From: Gracilimonas sp040904925
GTDB lineage: Bacteria; Bacteroidota; Rhodothermia; Balneolales; Balneolaceae
Length of the DNA: 64,000 nucleotides
Assembly: GCA_040904925.1 (NCBI GenBank)
Contig: JBBDSP010000030.1
Coordinates: 1 to 64,000, forward strand
Reading direction: 5' to 3'
Below, piece after piece: positions 61,279 through 64,000 of the stretch. Each line of letters opens with the position of its first letter. Position 1 is the first letter of the stretch. The notes under the pieces are model-generated. The model worked only from the letters and a program-made list of their open reading frames with translations. It was not told the DNA's origin and searched no databases. The position numbers and the translations under genes were made by a program.

Positions 61279-63090
61279 TTATTGAACTTTAGCGTTCTTA
61301 TTTCCTGTAGAATTTGAAAGATTCATTCTGTCACCTACTTTTTCCAGAACTTCATTGAAATTCAATGGTCTGAAAGATGCCTTATTCTTGTTATTGGTGT
61401 TCCAGAATGCAGTAGATGGATTAGGAACTTTACTCACCAAATCTTTCCAACTGTTATCACCACTGGCAGTACCAGGTTCGCCGGCAAATTGTACGCCGCC
61501 AAATGTGTAATACTCACCTGTAGTAACTTCAAGTTCAGAAGCAGGTACTGGATACTGAGTTGGAGTACCAATTTGAAGCATATCCCATCTTCTCATAAAG
61601 TGCCACTGGCTTCCAACTCCACCCATTAGAGAGATCTCTACAGCATATTCTCTTAGAAGAGCATACTGAAACTCAGCATCACTGGCTGTTGCAGAAATTG
61701 TATTTCCTCCGGACAAACCATCACCCGGATTATTAATACCAGCTGCTGTTAATACCAAGTCCGGTGAAATATCAGTTTCTCCGCTTCCAAAAGGACTGTT
61801 ATTGAGTACATTGGCCGCATTTATTTTATCATCAAGACGCAAGTACGCTTCTGCTTTTAAATAAGAAGTTTCTGCATTTAGATAAAAAACTAATGGCTGA
61901 CCGGTTTGCCCCCAGTTATTTCCTCCCCATTCTCTCAGAAAAACATATTGAGTGAAAAGAGCTTTATTTCTATCTGCAGATTGTGCAAATCTTGAAGGTG
62001 TATAAGCCAGATATGCAGCACGAGGATCACTTGAATTAAAGTCATCTTCAACTAAAAACTCATCAGATCCTGTTGGATAAGCTGTTGGATAATTGGGATC
62101 CAAAGCATGATTGATCATAATATCCGGAGGTAAATAACCATTTGCTGTTTCACTAACCTCAGGATCTGGATCTAAAATTGATCCACCTAAAATGTAGGTA
62201 TTCCAATCTAAAAGATCATGGTAGAAGACATAACTACCAACGGTGGTAGCAACAAAACCACCTCTGCCACGCAGGTTTGAAACTGCGTTGTCTCCTCCCG
62301 GAGCTCTGTCAGCATAGGTTAGTACTTGTTGCCAATCAATTGCCTCAGCTTCAGCATTGGTTCTTGCTTTTGCTGCAAGTCCTCTGGCCAAGAAGCCATT
62401 AACAATAGTATTCATTTCGTCTGCAGTCCAGTCTTCAGGTGAAGGAAGCAGATCGAATACATATCCATCTATGGCGCTAATTTTAGTAAGGTAATCTTCA
62501 AGATCTGCGATACCTGAATCAATCAGCTCAGTATAAGGGGCAAACTCTACAACAGAAAGATCTGATTCTTCTGTTACATCATAACCCTGATCATAGATCA
62601 TACCTTTATATAGTTTAGCAAGACCTCTAATCAAGAGGGCATTTGCTTCCATATCTGCTGTCAAGTCTACGCCATCAACTTCAATGGTTCCACCATCACT
62701 CAGAATTCCAAGTACAGTGTTAGCTGATTGTATTCCTGAGTTAAATTCGCCCCACATGTCGTCAATAACTCCCATGTCCGGGAATGTAGGTCTGTTTGGC
62801 ATCATTCTTCTAGGCTCATCAGTCCATACCCACCATGAATTTACCATGTTGGTAGTAGTCATCATATCTGCATAGGCATTAATTGAAACACCTGCAGTAT
62901 AGCCATAGTTAATGATGAAAAACACATCATTAGCTCCACCATTCAGTAAACTTACTAAGTCACTGTCGCTAGCAAGAGCTTGTTCTCTATTCGGTTGATT
63001 TACATTATCAACGGATAGATCCGCACAACTGCTAGCCACCACCATAACGGTAACTAACAGTATTGTAATTTTATTTTTAAAGTTGTTCAT
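61279..63090 (-). CDS. SusD/RagB family outer-membrane lipoprotein
   Basis: A 603-residue surface lipoprotein (VVASSC lipobox, Cys22) that caps the SusC-type porin. SusD features are NRPTFPDMGVIDDMW, the helical TPR-like body (IRGLAKLYKGMIYDQGYD), NAETSYLKAEAYLR and the C-terminal loop QFALLRE-like EYAVEISLMGG with SQWHFMRRWDMLQIG. The ATG at 63090 is chosen over a TTG 6 bases upstream. Its susC lies directly upstream. The substrate (glycan, peptide or other) cannot be told. Confidence 0.92.
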   Translation of the reverse strand: MNNFKNKITILLVTVMVVASSCADLSVDNVNQPNREQALASDSDLVSLLNGGANDVFFIINYGYTAGVSINAYADMMTTTNMVNSWWVWTDEPRRMMPNRPTFPDMGVIDDMWGEFNSGIQSANTVLGILSDGGTIEVDGVDLTADMEANALLIRGLAKLYKGMIYDQGYDVTEESDLSVVEFAPYTELIDSGIADLEDYLTKISAIDGYVFDLLPSPEDWTADEMNTIVNGFLARGLAAKARTNAEAEAIDWQQVLTYADRAPGGDNAVSNLRGRGGFVATTVGSYVFYHDLLDWNTYILGGSILDPDPEVSETANGYLPPDIMINHALDPNYPTAYPTGSDEFLVEDDFNSSDPRAAYLAYTPSRFAQSADRNKALFTQYVFLREWGGNNWGQTGQPLVFYLNAETSYLKAEAYLRLDDKINAANVLNNSPFGSGETDISPDLVLTAAGINNPGDGLSGGNTISATASDAEFQYALLREYAVEISLMGGVGSQWHFMRRWDMLQIGTPTQYPVPASELEVTTGEYYTFGGVQFAGEPGTASGDNSWKDLVSKVPNPSTAFWNTNNKNKASFRPLNFNEVLEKVGDRMNLSNSTGNKNAKVQ

Positions 63091-63108
63091 AATCAATGTA
63101 ATTATAGA

Positions 63109-64000
63109 TTAAAATCTTATTTGAACTGAACCAGTAAATGTTCTGTAGTTAGGGTAGGAATACTCGTCAATTCTGAAGTTAGTCGCATTTGTTCTAAGTG
63201 CAACTTCCGGATCCCATCCGGTGTATTCAGTGAATGTTAACAAGTTTCTACCACTTACTGATAGCCTGATCTGATCCATATAGTTTCCTAAAGAACCAAG
63301 TTTATCACCATCTAAGGTATATGACAGTGCTACTTCTCTTAATTTAACGAAGCTTGCATCTTCCACGAAATAAGAGGAAGCACTTGCTGCATTATAGATA
63401 GCAGAGCCACCATCTGTGTAGGTTGGGTCAAAACCTTGCTCAGCGAAATCTTGCTGATCTTTGTGTCGGTTGTTGAAATACAATAACTGCTTGGTATAAT
63501 TGTACACATCGCCTCCCTGAACCCAATCGAGAAGAACATATAATCCAAGACCTTTGTAATTAAATGTATTTGAGAAACCAACTGTGAAATCAGGGTTTGT
63601 ATTTCCAATACTAGTAACTTCGGCCACTCCGAATTCATCAACAAGATATGTGATCTGTTCGGTAGCTTGAGGATCGTCGTTTTCATCAGTTGGGGCATTA
63701 CCATGTGTTCCTTTAGGGATAACGTATCCCTGAGAGTTGATCTCATAATCATCCCTGGTAAGCATTCCATCTCCTGTAACATCTGATCCCGGATTGACAA
63801 CTTCGCCGTCAACAACAGTTAATTGATCAAGTGAAGTCAAAGCTTTGTTTCCATACATAGTACCGTATGGTACACCAGCTTCAAATCTAAACAGTGGAAT
63901 AGCACCATCAGATTGTCTTGTAAATGGAGCAGCATCACCAAGATTAGTAACTTCTTGAGTTACACGTGAGAAGGTCATACTTGAATTCCAGCTAAAGTCT
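63109..64000 (-). CDS. SusC/RagA family TonB-dependent receptor, C-terminal part
   Basis: The frame is open to the right edge, so only the last 297 or so residues of a roughly 1000-residue porin are seen. It contains late beta-barrel strands: SWNSSMTFSRV, GNTNPDFTVGFSNTFNYKG, FVKLREVALSYTLDGD, the SusC marker VSGRNLLTFTEYTGWDPE and the final aromatic strand RTFTGSVQIRF. It is followed after 18 bases by susD. The N-terminal plug, carboxypeptidase-like domain and TonB box are outside the window. Confidence 0.92.
   Translation of the reverse strand, partial: DFSWNSSMTFSRVTQEVTNLGDAAPFTRQSDGAIPLFRFEAGVPYGTMYGNKALTSLDQLTVVDGEVVNPGSDVTGDGMLTRDDYEINSQGYVIPKGTHGNAPTDENDDPQATEQITYLVDEFGVAEVTSIGNTNPDFTVGFSNTFNYKGLGLYVLLDWVQGGDVYNYTKQLLYFNNRHKDQQDFAEQGFDPTYTDGGSAIYNAASASSYFVEDASFVKLREVALSYTLDGDKLGSLGNYMDQIRLSVSGRNLLTFTEYTGWDPEVALRTNATNFRIDEYSYPNYRTFTGSVQIRF

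Noticed and set aside
1..64000. tRNA, rRNA, riboswitch or phage genes
   Set aside because: No clover-leaf TTCGA arm with matching acceptor stem, no rRNA core, no classic aptamer and no phage structural gene was recognised by eye; short or divergent RNAs could still be missed.

Overview
The window reads as a chromosomal segment of a Balneolota or Bacteroidota-type marine heterotroph, most like the Balneolaceae (Gracilimonas/Balneola group). This is inferred from gene content, not from a 16S gene. The clues are a SusC/SusD pair, GWxTD lipoproteins, a fused alpha-beta 2-oxoacid dehydrogenase E1, serine palmitoyltransferase, a TIGR02757 protein, a sigma-54 activator overlapping lptE, moderate to low G+C, and almost no Shine-Dalgarno sequences ahead of most genes. 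I found no rRNA, tRNA, CRISPR array or prophage. The only mobile-type locus is a REP-associated tyrosine transposase with its REP palindromes.

Layout: 1-3.3 kb holds a phosphosugar mutase and a baeRF-family (eRF1-like) gene with a very strong Shine-Dalgarno sequence. 3.3-11.3 kb, minus strand, is a housekeeping block: a secreted protein, dprA, obg, a DPP-IV peptidase, accD, tsaB and pyrC. 11.5-12.5 kb holds a MerC-like membrane protein co-transcribed with a ribbon-helix-helix regulator that carries a CxxC...CxxC tail. A perfect palindrome lies just upstream, and a thioesterase gene remnant follows. 12.6-16.2 kb carries xseA, pheA and an AI-2E family exporter. 16.3-17.2 kb is the RAYT transposase with five REP palindromes, one of them inside its own reading frame. 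17.2-29.9 kb carries pgk, a cysteine desulfurase, LOG and DUF1499 genes, a two-subunit Na+/solute symporter, the fused E1 and fumC. 27.5-33.5 kb is a candidate sphingolipid locus: spt, a GNAT acyltransferase, two GT4 glycosyltransferases and a divergent SDR reductase.

33.5-45.3 kb contains a secreted beta-propeller/Ig-like protein, mutY with an intact Nudix box, a methyltransferase, a TIGR02757 gene, rpsU, radA, a flippase-like membrane protein, class I aldolase, hsp20, a dus gene and serS. 45.4-57.6 kb holds an Lrp regulator, a sigma-54 activator with lptE, a TPR gene, an MBL hydrolase, a cysteine-free rpmE, a ChlI/MoxR-like ATPase, pabB, a class-2 pyrD with Cys at the catalytic base position, a 908-residue TPR lipoprotein and pyk. 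57.8-64 kb has two tandem GWxTD lipoproteins, a small lipoprotein, and a susD plus partial susC pair running off the right edge.

The most interesting points are the REP/RAYT unit with a REP in its own coding sequence, the RHH-zinc-ribbon/MerC unit with its operator, the sphingolipid locus, an AccD that has lost all four zinc-finger cysteines, and a PyrD with a class 1-type Cys. There is also a -24/-12-like element ahead of hsp20, and a few strong Shine-Dalgarno sequences in an otherwise SD-poor region.
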